The notes beneath the pieces were generated by a model. It made no database searches. It saw only the letters and a list, made by a program, of their open reading frames with translations, and was not told where the DNA came from. A DNA stretch of 64,000 nucleotides from Gemmatimonas aurantiaca T-27 (GTDB lineage Bacteria; Gemmatimonadota; Gemmatimonadetes; Gemmatimonadales; Gemmatimonadaceae). Numbering within the stretch: position 1 is the first letter of the stretch; every line of letters starts with the position of its first letter. This document shows positions 1 through 8,518 of the stretch, one piece after another. The translations under genes were made by a program, and so were the position numbers. The stretch is taken from the NCBI RefSeq assembly GCF_000010305.1, contig NC_012489.1, forward strand, positions 2,983,646-3,047,645, read 5' to 3'.

Positions 1-563
1 TGCCCAACGTGAAGGGGCTGGCCAATCGCCACGGCGTCACATTCGACACGGTGAAGACCGGACGGTACGCCGACATTCTCACGCTGTCGCGGCCGCGCAC
101 GGAGGCGGAACTGGCGGTTCTCCAGCGCGGCACGGATGCGGTGTACGATGCGTTCATCGCCCGGGTCGCGCAGTCGCGCCGTTTGCCGGTGGACTCGGTG
201 CGCGCTATCGCTGAAGGCCGGGTGTGGTCCGGCGCCCAGGCGTTGCGCCTCGGTCTTGTGGACTCGTTGGGCGGCCTCGATGCGGCGCTGCGCACAGCCG
301 CTCGCCTGGCCCGCATCACAGGTGATTATGATGTCCGGGAGTACCCGCGCGTGAAGACCCCCACGGAACGGTTCACGGAGTTCTTCGAAGGGTCGCCCTC
401 ACCAGTGGCCGCACGGGTTTCGAAAGCCGTGACGGGCCTGTCCACGCAGGGCGCCGCCGGTGAACTCGCGCGCGATGTCGTACGCGAGCTCTCGCTGCTG
501 TCGTCGTACAACGATCCGCGCGGCCTCTACGCGCGATTGCCGTTCATCCTCCGCATTCGTTAG
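1..563 (+). CDS. sppA: Signal peptide peptidase SppA (S49 family), C-terminal part
   Basis: This is a partial gene whose 5' end lies before the window; the frame is open from base 3 and stops with TAG at 561-563, leaving about 186 residues. The visible part has the S49 C-terminal pattern: GLANRHGV, a VKTGRYAD segment with conserved Lys-Thr-Gly, and the GRVWSGAQALRLGLVDSLGG motif typical of SppA/ClpP-fold peptidases, where Gly-Leu-Val-Asp closes the catalytic domain. The catalytic Lys/Ser region itself is outside the window. SppA is a membrane-bound serine protease that degrades cleaved signal peptides. The next gene starts 10 bases downstream on the same strand, so the two may be co-transcribed. 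Family assignment is fairly secure; the exact subtype cannot be judged from a fragment. Confidence 0.85.
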   Translation, partial: PNVKGLANRHGVTFDTVKTGRYADILTLSRPRTEAELAVLQRGTDAVYDAFIARVAQSRRLPVDSVRAIAEGRVWSGAQALRLGLVDSLGGLDAALRTAARLARITGDYDVREYPRVKTPTERFTEFFEGSPSPVAARVSKAVTGLSTQGAAGELARDVVRELSLLSSYNDPRGLYARLPFILRIR

Positions 564-573
564 CACCTCACTG

Positions 574-1635
574 ATGTCTTTCCGTCCTTCGTGGTTGCAC
601 GTACACCCGCCGGTCCTGCCGCGCCTGCTGCTGGTTGCCGCCGCATGGGCCGCGCCGCTGCATTCCATACACGCGCAGACCAAGCCGACCGGCGTACCGG
701 CCAAGCCCGCCACCAAGCCGGCCGCAAAACCATCCACCAAACCCGCCGACAGCACGCACGCCTATCCCACCGGAGGCACCTCCGCCGCCGCGCGCGCGCT
801 GGCCGGCAAGCCAGCCCCTGTGTGGCCAGTGCCCGGCCCCGCACCACTGCCCGGTAGCATCCTGCCAGCCAAACGCATTGTCGCCTACTACGGCAATCCG
901 TTTTCGAAGCGCATGGGCGCACTCGGCGAATATCCCAAAGACGACATGCTGGCCCGCCTTGATCGTGAAGTGGCCGCCTGGAACCGCGCCGATCCCTCCA
1001 CACCGGTGATCCCCGCCCTGCACCTCATCACCACAGTTGCCCAGGGGGACTCCGGCAAGGACGGACGCTATCGCATGCGCCATAGCGACGCGCTCACGGA
1101 AAAAGTCCATGGCTGGGCGAAAGAGCGAAACGCCCTGCTCTTTCTCGACGTGCAGGTGGGGCTCAGCACCATTCAGCAGGAACTGCCGCGCCTCGAGACC
1201 TTTCTGTCGCGCCCCGATGTGCACCTGGGTATCGACCCCGAATTCTCCATGAAGGACGGCACACGCCCCGGCAAGAAGATCGGGTCCTATGATGCCGTCG
1301 ACGTGAACTGGGTCATCGATCAGCTCGCGCGCATCGTGACGGAGAAGAAGCTGCCCCCCAAGATCCTGGTGGTGCATCGTTTCACGCGCCCCATGCTCAC
1401 CAACGCGGACAAGATCAAGCGGGATCCGCGCGTACAGGTGGTGATCCACATGGACGGCTGGGGGCCGCCAAGTCTCAAGCGTGATTCCTACGCGGCGTAC
1501 GTGTATGCCGAGCCGGTGCAATTCGCGGGATTCAAACTGTTCTACAAGAACGACATCAAGTATGGCGGCCCGATGATGACGCCGGCCCAGTTGCTGACTC
1601 TCACACCGAAGCCGTTCTACATCCAGTATCAGTAG
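574..1635 (+). CDS. Secreted hypothetical protein, TIM-barrel-like
   Basis: A 353-residue protein. I chose ATG 574, which lies 10 bases after the sppA stop, over an upstream in-frame ATG (460) buried in sppA. It has an N-terminal hydrophobic signal (LLLVAAAWAAPLHSIHAQ), then a Lys/Pro/Ala-rich low-complexity linker (AKPATKPAAKPSTKPAD) at about residues 35-60. The compact domain begins at RIVAYYGNPFSKRMGALGE. Short hydrophobic strands ending in acidic residues (ALLFLDVQVG, VHLGIDPEFS, KILVVHRF, VQVVIHMDGW) suggest a beta/alpha barrel, as in glycoside hydrolase-like proteins. I do not recognise a named family and no enzymatic activity can be assigned. It is probably exported to the periplasm or cell surface. 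Confidence 0.8.
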   Translation: MSFRPSWLHVHPPVLPRLLLVAAAWAAPLHSIHAQTKPTGVPAKPATKPAAKPSTKPADSTHAYPTGGTSAAARALAGKPAPVWPVPGPAPLPGSILPAKRIVAYYGNPFSKRMGALGEYPKDDMLARLDREVAAWNRADPSTPVIPALHLITTVAQGDSGKDGRYRMRHSDALTEKVHGWAKERNALLFLDVQVGLSTIQQELPRLETFLSRPDVHLGIDPEFSMKDGTRPGKKIGSYDAVDVNWVIDQLARIVTEKKLPPKILVVHRFTRPMLTNADKIKRDPRVQVVIHMDGWGPPSLKRDSYAAYVYAEPVQFAGFKLFYKNDIKYGGPMMTPAQLLTLTPKPFYIQYQ

Positions 1636-1649
1636 ACGGCCACCGAACA

Positions 1650-1690
1650 ACGGGGCGCTGCGAAGATCGCAGCGCCCCGTTTGTCATTTC
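1650..1690 (+). terminator. Rho-independent terminator between convergent genes
   Basis: A perfect 14-bp stem (1650-1663 with 1667-1680, arm ACGGGGCGCTGCGA) with a 3-base loop is followed by TTTGTCATTT on the plus strand. It lies 14 bases after the stop of the 574-1635 gene and faces the convergent TonB receptor gene ending at 1713, so it may serve both strands. Confidence 0.8.
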
Positions 1691-1712
1691 CCATCTCAAC
1701 ACGACCGCCGAC

Positions 1713-3911
1713 TCAATCCCAGCGCAACTGCATGGTGAGTGTGACCCGACGAGGCAGCCCCGGCTCGAAATACCGATTGCGCGTGGCGTTCACCACGAGG
1801 GAGCTGGCATACCGTCGATCGAACAGATTGTCGATACCGATGGTGGGCGTGAGGCGTGCCCGCGCCAAACCGCCCCGATTCACCCGCGGCACATCCAGCC
1901 CGGCACGCCAGTTCCATACGGCATATCCGGCGGCCGTCACTGTGCCCGCGTCGGTGGCACTCGCATGCGATGCGGCCGTGAGTTCCACGGTGCTCCAAAG
2001 CCCCGCCGCGCGTGCGGTGGCAAACGATTGCAGATAGTGCTCAGGGACACCGGGAATCGCCTTGCCGGCAAACGATGTGGTGCCCACATCGTAGCGATCG
2101 AAACGAAAGCGCGACCAGGTGTACGCCGTCCCCACCTCGAGATGTGTGCTCGTCACCCGCGCGCTCGTCTCCGCGCCACGGCGCGACGTGCGCCCCGCAT
2201 TGCGAAACGCACGCCGTCCCGGCTGGTTGGGCACATCAAACGGCACGAGTTCGTCGAGCACCGTGGCGTGAAACACCGACACATCGAGCCACACGCGCCC
2301 GCCAACCACCCGCTGGGTACCCACTTCCACGGTGCGTGTGCGCTGGGGATCGAGATTGGTATTGAGCCCCGCCGCACCGTCTTCCTGATTGGTCAGTTCG
2401 GTGACGGTGGGCGTTTCGAACGCGGTCGACAGATTGGCGTAGAGGCTCCACATCGGACGCGCGCGCCACGTCAATCCAAGCATCGGACTGGCAGCACGCA
2501 ACGAGCGATCACCGGAATCATCGGCACTGGTGGGCGTGATGAAGCGATCACGCACCCCGAACTGCACGGCGTCCACGCGCAGGGCGGCACTCACATGCAA
2601 ATGGTGCGGCGCTTCGAGTTCCACGCGCGCATAGCTGCCCACACTGCTCGCACGTTCCTGCTGGTCCAGACGAACGGCGCCACGTTCCACACCACGCACC
2701 GGGCAGCGCGCGGAGAGGGGTGCCGATGGAGCCAGGTCCGCACAGTTTTCGTAATTGAAACGATCGTCCACCTGACGCTGTGCATCCACACCCACGCCGA
2801 ATCGCAGCGGCCACGGCGTGGCCGCGGTGCGCCAGGCGCCGTGCAGACTGCCCCCCTTCACCGCGCGATCCACCGCCACAATGGCGAAAGGCAGCGGATT
2901 GTCGAGGGTGCGGGTACCGGCAAACACCGATCCGCGCACATTGGCCTGCCCCATGACGCGTTCGGCGATCAGCGCCACCTGCGTCTGCCGAGCCGCCTTC
3001 CGTGATTGTTTGGTGATGTTCAGCGAATCCGGCAGGAGAGGACCCCGTGTCAGTTCGGCCAGCGTCAGTGCGCCCGTGTTTTCCGCCCGTGGTGCGTCGT
3101 AGCGCGTGGCCTGCAACTCCACCGTCGTTCCCTTGATGCGCGCCATGCCGCGCAGGAAAGCACTGGTGGCGTCGAGACGCGACCACTCGCGCAGTCCATC
3201 ACCACGGGTGCGGGTGAAGGCGCCCAACCATTGGGCATCCTGCACGGTGCCTTCGCGATCCGCCGATCGCCCCGACAGGGTGACGTTGGCGCGCTGTAAA
3301 CCACCACCATCCCAGAAGCGCGCATCCACGCCGAATGGCGCCGCCACCGCCTCACGCGTGCGCATGTCGATCACCCCACCGGCCGCATTGCCATACAGCG
3401 CCGCCGCCGTGCCACGCACGATGTCGATACGATCGATCGTCTCGAGGTCCAACCAGTCGATCGGCGTCTGTCCATCAGGCAACGACAGCGGCACGCCATC
3501 GCGCAATACGCGCACGCCACGAACTCCGAAGGCGGAACGGGCACCAAAACCACGCACCGCAATACGCGGATCCTGAGACGGATTCGCCCGATCCTGCACC
3601 TGCACACCGGGCACGCCGAGCAACAGGTCTCCCACACCCGTGCGGCGTTGGGCCGGACGCGCATGAAGCGGCGCGGTCGTGAGCGCAAAGGGCAATTCAA
3701 ATGGCGACCGCGCGCCTTCGCGAGTGACACTCACCCGTATCGACTGCAGCGACTGCGCGGAGTCGGCCCGGGTGCTGTCACCGGCCTGCGCATGCAGCGG
3801 CGCGGAGTCGCCAAGCGCCAGCAGGGCTGCCGTCAGCAGGCAGGCAGTGATTCGATTGGCGCGCGTGCAACGGCGACGGCGCGGTAGGCGGAAGGGGAGC
3901 GCGGTAGGCAC
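1713..3911 (-). CDS. TonB-dependent outer-membrane receptor (FecA/siderophore-type)
   Basis: A 732-residue protein with an N-terminal signal peptide (ITACLLTAALLALGDSAPLHAQ). The plug domain occupies about residues 70-200, with the typical signatures VGDLLLGVPGVQVQ, PRIAVRGFGARSAFGVRGV and DRIDIVRGTAAALYGNAAGG. A long beta-barrel follows and ends with an aromatic-rich strand (YFEPGLPRRVTLTMQLRW). The DGVPLSLPDGQT plug motif resembles ferric-siderophore and FecA-type receptors. Such receptors import large or scarce substrates across the outer membrane using TonB/ExbBD energy; none of those partners is in this window. A pilin-like gene ends 69 bases upstream on the same strand. The substrate is unknown; iron chelates are the most common for this subfamily. 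Confidence 0.88.
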   Translation of the reverse strand: MPTALPFRLPRRRRCTRANRITACLLTAALLALGDSAPLHAQAGDSTRADSAQSLQSIRVSVTREGARSPFELPFALTTAPLHARPAQRRTGVGDLLLGVPGVQVQDRANPSQDPRIAVRGFGARSAFGVRGVRVLRDGVPLSLPDGQTPIDWLDLETIDRIDIVRGTAAALYGNAAGGVIDMRTREAVAAPFGVDARFWDGGGLQRANVTLSGRSADREGTVQDAQWLGAFTRTRGDGLREWSRLDATSAFLRGMARIKGTTVELQATRYDAPRAENTGALTLAELTRGPLLPDSLNITKQSRKAARQTQVALIAERVMGQANVRGSVFAGTRTLDNPLPFAIVAVDRAVKGGSLHGAWRTAATPWPLRFGVGVDAQRQVDDRFNYENCADLAPSAPLSARCPVRGVERGAVRLDQQERASSVGSYARVELEAPHHLHVSAALRVDAVQFGVRDRFITPTSADDSGDRSLRAASPMLGLTWRARPMWSLYANLSTAFETPTVTELTNQEDGAAGLNTNLDPQRTRTVEVGTQRVVGGRVWLDVSVFHATVLDELVPFDVPNQPGRRAFRNAGRTSRRGAETSARVTSTHLEVGTAYTWSRFRFDRYDVGTTSFAGKAIPGVPEHYLQSFATARAAGLWSTVELTAASHASATDAGTVTAAGYAVWNWRAGLDVPRVNRGGLARARLTPTIGIDNLFDRRYASSLVVNATRNRYFEPGLPRRVTLTMQLRWD

Positions 3912-3979
3912 GCTGCGATCTACCGTCCGACCGCGGGATGCGGAACCCTCGAACGGCTGGTGGCGCCTGCGAATGTCCC

Positions 3980-4786
3980 CTAGAGAGCGCTTCCCGAGCA
4001 GGCGGCCTGGCGTTCATCGGGCCCCTGATCGAACAGCTCGCCCGTGCGCGAGCACACCACACCGGTGCTGCTGTCGCGCACCGCCATGAACCAATGCGAC
4101 GCGGTGGCGTTGGATTTGACCACGACCTGACGCGGTCCCAGCGTCATGCCACGATCGGCGAGCTCCGTCCACGTCGCGAACCGCTGATTGAGCGTGCGAA
4201 ACGCCGTCTGCTGCTCGTGCACCACCGACAGCGTGCTGGTGATCGCCGTCTTGCTGCGATCCGTCGACATGTCACCGCTGACCCGCACGGAACCAAAGCC
4301 CAGCGTGAGCAGCACAAATGCCACGACCAGACTGGTCACGACGATGTGATCCTGCCGATTGCGCGCCGTGCTGGGCGTGCCAAGCACTTTGCTGCGAGCC
4401 GCCGGTTTGACGGGAGCCTTGGCCGGCGTCTTGGGCAACGTCTTGGATGACGCGGCGGCCGTGGGCTTGGGTGCCTCCTTGCCGGCAAAACCACCGACGG
4501 ACCGGCCGGCGGTATTCCCGGGCATCGAAAAGGCGCTAGCACCCTGCAACAGGGTGCCCTGTGCCCCGTGCTGCGTGCGCCCGTGCACCTGGCCCCAGGT
4601 CGATTTGCTCCCGTTTCCATTTGCGTTCGTATTCGCATTCGCCAATGACCGACCGGCGCCCGTCATCGGGGCTGGCTCGGGGCGCACCAGCGTGCGCGGG
4701 TCGGGCGTCGCCCCCAACGGCTTCTGGGACGCCACGAACTTCGAGGCGGCCAGAGTCGAGGGGCGGCGCTTGGGCGTAGTGGACAT
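3980..4786 (-). CDS. Single-pass membrane protein with pilin-like C-terminal domain
   Basis: A 268-residue protein of unknown function. The first ~145 residues are low complexity, rich in Pro, Ala, Lys, Ser, Thr and Asn, and cytoplasmic by the positive-inside rule. One transmembrane helix follows (IVVTSLVVAFVLLTLGFGSV). The exported tail contains SVVHEQQTAFRTLNQRF and a two-cysteine end (GVVCSRTGELF ... AACSGSAL). The tail pattern, an early helix carrying QxxFxxxN followed by a short sheet region with SxTGVxC, resembles the globular part of type IV pilin-like proteins, but there is no type III prepilin cleavage site at the N terminus. It could be a minor pseudopilin-like component or an unrelated membrane protein. 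It shares a strand with the downstream TonB receptor gene. Confidence 0.6.
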   Translation of the reverse strand: MSTTPKRRPSTLAASKFVASQKPLGATPDPRTLVRPEPAPMTGAGRSLANANTNANGNGSKSTWGQVHGRTQHGAQGTLLQGASAFSMPGNTAGRSVGGFAGKEAPKPTAAASSKTLPKTPAKAPVKPAARSKVLGTPSTARNRQDHIVVTSLVVAFVLLTLGFGSVRVSGDMSTDRSKTAITSTLSVVHEQQTAFRTLNQRFATWTELADRGMTLGPRQVVVKSNATASHWFMAVRDSSTGVVCSRTGELFDQGPDERQAACSGSAL

Positions 4787-4870
4787 GGGAACACGTTATA
4801 AGCATCGGCAGCAATCGGGCATAGCTCCGGTGGCACGCCTGTCACTGGCCGGGAAAACATGCGAACTTTC

Positions 4871-4893
4871 AGGTGACGAGTTGTTCGTCACCT
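4871..4893. promoter_or_regulatory. Perfect 9-bp inverted repeat, candidate operator
   Basis: AGGTGACGA and TCGTCACCT are separated by 5 bases (GTTGT), ending 22 bases before the ATG of the persulfide-dioxygenase/rhodanese gene. Size, symmetry and position fit an operator for a dimeric winged-helix repressor. Persulfide-responsive ArsR- or CsoR-family regulators commonly control such genes, but no such regulator gene is seen here. It could also form an mRNA hairpin in the 5' leader. Confidence 0.45.
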
Positions 4894-4915
4894 CATTCTG
4901 CTTCAGACGCTTCGT

Positions 4916-6382
4916 ATGTTTTTTCGTCAGCTATACGACCAATCGCTCGCCCAGGCGAGTTACGTGATCGGCTGCCAGGCCACTGGGGAAGCCATCGTGG
5001 TCGACCCGTTGCGGGATATTGCGCCCTATCTCGAGGTGGCGCGCGCGGAAGGTCTGCGCATCACGCACGTCACCGAAACACATATCCACGCCGACTTCGT
5101 GTCGGGCGCCCGGGAATTGCGTGCCGCCACCGGTGCCCAACTGTTCCTCTCGGCAGAGGGTGGCACAGACTGGCAGTACGGCTATGCCGAAGCCGACGGG
5201 GCCACGCTGGTGCGAGATGGCTCGCAGATCATGGTGGGCAACCTGCGCTTCGACGTGATGCACACGCCTGGCCATACGCCGGAACACATCGCCTTCGTGG
5301 TGACGGATACGCCACGGGCCGCCGGACCAATGGGCATCCTGACGGGGGATTTTGTGTTCGTCGGCGATGTCGGGCGCCCCGATTTGCTCGAGCGAGCGGC
5401 CAAGGTGGCCAACACGATGGAAGCCGGCGCACGCACGCTGCTTCACTCGCTCGATCGGTTCCGCGCGTTGCCCGACCACCTGCAGGTGTGGCCCGGGCAC
5501 GGTGCCGGATCGGCGTGTGGCAAGGCGCTGGGTGCGGTGCCCTCCACCACAGTGGGCTACGAAAAGCTGGCCAATTGGGCCGTCGCCGAGACCAACGAAG
5601 CGCTGTTTGTGGAGCAGGTGCTCGCCGGGCAACCGGAACCGCCGCGGTATTTCGCGGACATGAAGCGCATCAATCGCGAAGGCCCGGCGCTGCTCGATAC
5701 CCGCACACCGCTCGAGATGCTGGATCCGGCCGATGTACTCGACCGCCTGCCATCCGACGAGGTGTGGGTGATCGACCTGCGCACCGCATCGGCGTTTGCC
5801 GACGCACACGTACCACGCACGCTGTCGGTGCCCTATGGCCGCAGCTTCAGCGGGTGGGTGGGATCACTCGTCCCCATCGCACGCGATGTGATCCTGCTTT
5901 CGACGATCGCGGATGCGGTCGATGACACTGGTCAGGCCGTGGCAGGCGCCCATACGCCGGCCGATGTGCGGCAGGCGGCCCACGACCTCATGGCGATTGG
6001 CTTCGATCGTGTGCAGGGGTGGACGAGCGCGCAGGGGCTACTCGGAGCGTGGGATTCGCGTGGACACAGCCCGTCGCGCATCCCGCAACTCACATCGGCC
6101 GCGTTGTCCGAGGTACCCGCGGAACGTGCCCCCACGATCATCGATGTGCGAGGCTTGTCCGAGTGGAGCGGTGGTCATCTGCCCGATGCACGCCACATTC
6201 CTCTCGGCGCATTGCCGGATCACCTCGGAAACATCCCCGCGGGTCCTGTTGTCGTGCAGTGCCAGTCGGGCGCCCGTTCGGCGGTGGCGACCAGTCTGCT
6301 GCACCGCGCGGGCCGCACCGATGCGGTCAATCTCGTGGGCGGCTATCAGGCCTGGCGCGCGGCGGGGCTCACCACGGTTTGA
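4916..6382 (+). CDS. MBL-fold persulfide dioxygenase-rhodanese fusion (CstB-like)
   Basis: A 488-residue protein. Residues ~1-240 form a metallo-beta-lactamase-fold domain of the ETHE1/persulfide dioxygenase type, with ETHIHADFVSGA in place of the hydrolase HxHxDH motif, HTPGHTPEH, and DFVFVGDVGRPDL. The C-terminal half holds two rhodanese modules. The first (around VWVIDLRTASAFADAHVPRT) has no catalytic Cys loop and is probably structural. The second (TIIDVRGLSEWSGGHLPDA) has an intact active-site loop CQSGAR. This layout matches CstB-type enzymes, which oxidise glutathione, bacillithiol or CoA persulfides to sulfite and transfer sulfane sulfur to form thiosulfate. It is predicted to detoxify sulfide in the cytoplasm. 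A 9-bp inverted repeat sits just upstream, and short tandem repeats span its stop codon. Confidence 0.88.
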   Translation: MFFRQLYDQSLAQASYVIGCQATGEAIVVDPLRDIAPYLEVARAEGLRITHVTETHIHADFVSGARELRAATGAQLFLSAEGGTDWQYGYAEADGATLVRDGSQIMVGNLRFDVMHTPGHTPEHIAFVVTDTPRAAGPMGILTGDFVFVGDVGRPDLLERAAKVANTMEAGARTLLHSLDRFRALPDHLQVWPGHGAGSACGKALGAVPSTTVGYEKLANWAVAETNEALFVEQVLAGQPEPPRYFADMKRINREGPALLDTRTPLEMLDPADVLDRLPSDEVWVIDLRTASAFADAHVPRTLSVPYGRSFSGWVGSLVPIARDVILLSTIADAVDDTGQAVAGAHTPADVRQAAHDLMAIGFDRVQGWTSAQGLLGAWDSRGHSPSRIPQLTSAALSEVPAERAPTIIDVRGLSEWSGGHLPDARHIPLGALPDHLGNIPAGPVVVQCQSGARSAVATSLLHRAGRTDAVNLVGGYQAWRAAGLTTV

Positions 6383-6423
6383 TTGCCACAGTTTGTAGCC
6401 ACGGTTTGTCCGTCACGGTCTGA
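6371..6423. repeat. Four imperfect ~13-base tandem repeats across a stop codon
   Basis: The units ACCACGGTTTGATT, GCCACAGTTTGTA, GCCACGGTTTGTC and CGTCACGGTCTGA follow each other directly. The first contains the final Thr-Val-stop codons of the persulfide-dioxygenase/rhodanese gene. The array looks like local slippage duplication of the gene's last codons into the 3' untranslated region. No hairpin or T-run is obvious. Confidence 0.7.
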
Positions 6424-6497
6424 TCGCCGACGGCCGTGACACACGATCAGGATCGACGTCGCACGCACTCCATCGCGACGTCGATCCCGCCGTCGAC

Positions 6498-7028
6498 TCA
6501 GTTCGCCGACAGGTCGCCGGTGATCTGACGGGCCAACAGCGCGCTGGCCGCTTCACGCTGCGCATCGGAGCCAACGCGCAGCAGGTCGACCGTAGCCAAC
6601 AGTTCGTGCATGCGGCTGTCGCGCTGCGCCACACGGGTCATGCCCGTGAACAGCGGTGTCAGGGACTCGCCGCGGGTCGTTCCACCCTCGGAAGGCCACA
6701 CCAGTCGCGGACCAGCCTGATCGCCCAGGGACGCCGCGAGCGCAGGATGTGCCCCTGCCGTCGGCAACCCGGTGCGCTCCGGGCCATGAACCGGGGGAAA
6801 GGTGTAGCGCACGCCGTGCACCAGGAACTCGCGCAGGGCCTCCTTGTTCACCGTGCGTGTACCAACGCCACACAATCCGGCTTGCTGCAGCCGCGCAACA
6901 GCACGGTGCACCGCACTGGTGCTGGTAGCGAGGGCGTTGGCGAGCGGCTCATACCGGTCCTCAGGAACGAGGACGAGGCGCAGGGCCACCGCGATATCGA
7001 ATGGGCGCAGCGAGGGCTGTGAAGGCAC
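6498..7028 (-). CDS. Small winged-helix (MarR/ArsR-like) DNA-binding protein, hypothetical
   Basis: A 176-residue protein. The N-terminal ~65 residues look like a winged helix: LRPFDIAVALRLVLVPEDRYEPLANALATSTSAVHRAVARLQQAGLCG fits a helix, a turn, and a recognition helix (TSTSAVHRAVARLQQAG) resembling MarR-type regulators. The wing is followed by VNKEALREFLVHGVRYTFPP. The C-terminal part holds no enzyme motif that I recognise. It probably binds DNA or acts as a replication- or transcription-associated accessory protein. It is isolated, convergent with the persulfide gene and divergent from argJ with 280 bases between, so context gives no target. Confidence 0.6.
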   Translation of the reverse strand: MPSQPSLRPFDIAVALRLVLVPEDRYEPLANALATSTSAVHRAVARLQQAGLCGVGTRTVNKEALREFLVHGVRYTFPPVHGPERTGLPTAGAHPALAASLGDQAGPRLVWPSEGGTTRGESLTPLFTGMTRVAQRDSRMHELLATVDLLRVGSDAQREAASALLARQITGDLSAN

Positions 7029-7308
7029 AGGCAGTCCGAGCTTGGTGAATCAGGAGTCCAAAACAGGACGGGCGGTCTGTGCAGTGTACCCATGTGCACA
7101 GCACCAACACGACTCACACCACCCGCTGCAGTCCCAGAAATTTAACGGCTCACCACATAAAATGACGACAAAACACGTTCTGGAATACGGCTTATCACCA
7201 CGGCGTTAAGGGCGTCTTAAGGAAGACCGGGCTCGACCGCTGGCGCGCCTGCCGCCGCGCGGAATGTGGTGACTGGCGTGCGATGTCGAGCTCTTTCAGC
7301 TTTGAGGG
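7029..7308. other. Divergent intergenic region (280 bp)
   Basis: This region lies between the small winged-helix gene (minus) and argJ (plus) and should hold both promoters. The stretch around 7138-7205 is AT-richer than its surroundings. I see no convincing -35/-10 pair, no long inverted repeat, no RNA gene and no riboswitch. The argJ start has GAGGG directly touching the ATG, which is unusually close for a ribosome-binding site. Confidence 0.4.
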
Positions 7309-8496
7309 ATGTCCGATACCCCTGCCTTTCATGCCACGCCGATCTTCCCGCGTGGATTCCGTTGTGCCAGCCGCAATGTGGGCCTCAAGCCGACCGCCCG
7401 TGACCTGACGCTGTTCGTCAGCCAAGTGGACGCCGCTGCCGCCGCCGTGTTCACCCGCAATCACTTCCCGGGTGCCCCGGTGGTACTGGGTCGCGAGACC
7501 ATCAAGGCCGGTACGGGCGGTACGCTGCGCGCGGTGATCGCCAACAGCAAGGTGAGCAATGTGGCCACCGGGGCGACGGGCGTGGAAAACGCGCGACGGA
7601 TGGCCCGTGCAGCGGCGCAGGAGATCGGAGCCTCGGCCGACAAGGTGCTGGTCAGCTCCACCGGCGTGATCGGGGTGCGACTCCCCATCGAGAAAATCGA
7701 AGCGGGTGTGATCGGTATGACGGCGGACCTGCAGGACGATCCGATGGTCGGTGCGGAAGGCATCATGACCACCGACTCTCACCCCAAGGCGCTGTCGGCG
7801 TCGGTGGGCAACGCGACCATCACCTGGGTGGCGAAGGGCTCGGGCATGATCGAGCCGAACATGGCCACCATGTTGTCGTACATCTTCACCGATGCCGCAT
7901 TCGATGGCCCCACGCTCGATCGGCTGCTACGGGCCGCCGTGAAGCCGTCGTTCAACATGTTGTCGGTGGACACGGACACGAGCACCTCGGACACCTGTGC
8001 CATTCTCGCCAACGGACTCGCGGGCTCGGTGGACGAAGCCGAGTTTCTCGCCGTGCTCACGGCTGGTTGTACGCGCATGACGGAGATACTCGCGCGCGAT
8101 GGCGAAGGCGCGGAGCATCTGCTGCGGGTATCCGTGCGCGGTGCGCTCGACGACGGCGAAGCCTACGTGGTAGCGAAGAGTGTGCTCAACTCGCCGTTGG
8201 TCAAGACGATGGTGCACGGCGCGGACCCCAATGTGGGTCGGCTACTGATGGCGGTGGGCAAGTGTTTCTCCTGCACCATTCGCCCGGCCACCACGGATGC
8301 CTGGATCAACGGCTACCAGGTGGTGGCCAACGGCGAGCGTCTCGATTTCGACGATGCCATTGTGCGCGAAACACTCTCACGTGAAGTCGTGGACCTGGAG
8401 ATTGCACTCGGCGTGGGCGACGGTGTGGCACGTGCCTTCGGTTGCGATCTCACCAAGGGGTACGTGGAAGAGAACGCGGCGTACTACTCGTCGTGA
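7309..8496 (+). CDS. argJ: Bifunctional glutamate N-acetyltransferase/ornithine acetyltransferase ArgJ
   Basis: A 395-residue enzyme with the full ArgJ pattern. N-terminal FPRGFRCASRNVGLKPTARDLTL is followed by VFTRNHFPGAPV, the oxyanion region SSTGVIGV, and the autoproteolysis motif KGSGMIEPNMATML, in which Thr187 becomes the N-terminal nucleophile of the beta chain. The C-terminal half has the LLMAVGKCFSC and GDGVARAFGCDLTKGYVEENAAY signatures; most ArgJ proteins end this way. It transfers acetyl groups from N-acetylornithine to glutamate in the cyclic arginine pathway, and many members also use acetyl-CoA. No other arg genes are nearby. A perfect 16-bp inverted repeat follows its stop and reaches into the convergent oxyR gene. 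Confidence 0.95.
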   Translation: MSDTPAFHATPIFPRGFRCASRNVGLKPTARDLTLFVSQVDAAAAAVFTRNHFPGAPVVLGRETIKAGTGGTLRAVIANSKVSNVATGATGVENARRMARAAAQEIGASADKVLVSSTGVIGVRLPIEKIEAGVIGMTADLQDDPMVGAEGIMTTDSHPKALSASVGNATITWVAKGSGMIEPNMATMLSYIFTDAAFDGPTLDRLLRAAVKPSFNMLSVDTDTSTSDTCAILANGLAGSVDEAEFLAVLTAGCTRMTEILARDGEGAEHLLRVSVRGALDDGEAYVVAKSVLNSPLVKTMVHGADPNVGRLLMAVGKCFSCTIRPATTDAWINGYQVVANGERLDFDDAIVRETLSREVVDLEIALGVGDGVARAFGCDLTKGYVEENAAYYSS

Positions 8497-8518
8497 TCAC
8501 CGCGTGATGTGCCGCGCC

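Noticed and set aside
568-1650. 360-codon minus-strand frame
   Set aside because: Antisense to the secreted TIM-barrel-like gene, which has a signal peptide and a proper start; no recognisable motif in the antisense product.
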